Assembly (NCBI GenBank): GCA_016841445.1
Contig: JAENZD010000002.1
Span: forward strand, 1 to 64,000
Origin: Anaerolineaceae bacterium
GTDB taxonomy: Bacteria > Chloroflexota > Anaerolineae > Anaerolineales > Anaerolineaceae
Length of the DNA: 64,000 nt
Direction of reading: 5' to 3'
In this document: positions 63,658 to 64,000 of the stretch, piece after piece
Layout of the letters: every line of letters starts with the position of its first letter
How positions within the stretch are numbered: position 1 is the first letter of the stretch
Position numbers and translations under genes: made by a program
Notes under the pieces: generated by a model
Seen by the model: the letters and a program-made list of their open reading frames with translations, nothing else
The model's database searches: none
Told to the model about the DNA's origin: nothing

Positions 63658-64000
63658 AGCAGCAATATGATGTAATCGTGATTGGCAGCGGTCCGGGCGG
63701 GCTGGCAGCAGCGATTGCAGCCAAAGAAAACGGTGCTGATGATGTTCTGATCATCGAACGCGATATTGAACTGGGCGGGATCCTCCTGCAGTGCATCCAC
63801 AACGGCTTTGGCCTTGAATTATTTGATGAGGATATGCCCGGGCCTGCTTACGCCCAGCATTTTATTGAAAAAGCAGCAGGGTTGGGGATTGAGACCCTGA
63901 TGGATACGATGGTGCTGGATATTACACCGGATCGCAAAGTGTATGCCATCAACAAAGACCAGGGTTATATTGACCTGAAAGCTCGAGCGATCGTGCTGGC
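63654..64000 (+). CDS. GlpB-like FAD/NAD(P)-binding oxidoreductase, cut by window end
   Basis: Only the first 115 codons are in the window. The reading frame starts at ATG overlapping the GlpA-like stop and opens with a dinucleotide-binding motif (DVIVIGSGPGGLAAAIAA), followed by CIHNGFGLE. This is the usual partner flavoprotein of the GlpA-like dehydrogenase, often followed by a DUF1667 protein that would lie beyond this window. No stop codon was reached. Confidence 0.8.
   Translation, partial: MKQQYDVIVIGSGPGGLAAAIAAKENGADDVLIIERDIELGGILLQCIHNGFGLELFDEDMPGPAYAQHFIEKAAGLGIETLMDTMVLDITPDRKVYAINKDQGYIDLKARAIVL

Overview
The window is a compact, gene-dense bacterial chromosome segment of about 50 percent G+C or slightly below. 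I infer an anaerobic member of the Chloroflexota, probably Anaerolineae-like. The reasons are a ferredoxin-dependent 2-oxoacid oxidoreductase (order D-A-B-C), an archaeal-type HMG-CoA synthase operon, SelB, GAF/HisKA_3 kinases, secreted proteins built from Cys-paired Ig-like repeats, and lipoproteins plus Tat signals. No rRNA, tRNA, CRISPR, phage or insertion sequence was seen, so this looks like stable chromosome rather than a mobile region.

Layout. 0.1-5 kb: a site-2 protease and a GIY-YIG protein, a rhodanese lipoprotein, msrPQ, galE, and a likely unannotated 42-residue membrane peptide with its own terminator. 5-10.6 kb: a complete livKHMGF branched-chain amino-acid ABC transporter with an enlarged LivM. 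10.7-14.2 kb: an HMG-CoA reductase / HMG-CoA synthase / thiolase-like operon in which the thiolase-like protein has lost its nucleophilic Cys and the GHP His. 14.4-20 kb: histidine kinase, methyltransferase, Hsp20, glutaminyl cyclase, PepT. 20-24 kb: a CotH / DUF4956 / VTC operon. 24-27.5 kb: aminotransferase, PH-domain protein, DUF92 protein. 27.8-34.6 kb: an operon-like set of one 1345-residue secreted multidomain protein and three zinc-ribbon single-span membrane proteins, preceded by a strong promoter and a terminator-like leader hairpin. 34.7-37.4 kb: 2-oxoacid:ferredoxin oxidoreductase. 37.6-42.8 kb: metallopeptidase-like protein, acetyl-CoA acetyltransferase, HtpG, an unknown protein, a cold-shock protein with an attenuator-like leader. 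43-51.4 kb: dihydropyrimidinase, a three-gene orphan antiporter-like membrane module, a coiled-coil protein, SelB. 51.5-55.8 kb: hydroxyacid dehydrogenase, M32 carboxypeptidase, ECF sigma factor with a DUF5667-like partner. 56-64 kb: SorC-type regulator, membrane-bound alpha/beta hydrolase, glycerol kinase, and GlpA-like and GlpB-like flavoproteins, the last one running off the window.

How the genes fit together (inference). Peptide and amino-acid use (PepT, M32 peptidase, Liv transporter, 2-oxoacid:ferredoxin oxidoreductase, dihydropyrimidinase) and glycerol use (GlpK, GlpA-like, GlpB-like) suggest a fermentative heterotroph. The upper mevalonate pathway is represented by HMGS and HMGR. An intact thiolase at 38.6 kb could supply the acetoacetyl-CoA that the degenerate operon paralogue probably cannot make.

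Most worth following up are the degenerate thiolase in the mevalonate operon, the zinc-ribbon/secreted-repeat operon with its leader hairpin, the orphan three-gene proton-transporter-like module, the cold-shock leader with a terminator inside a possible leader peptide, and catalytic-residue substitutions in PepT and the GlpA-like protein.
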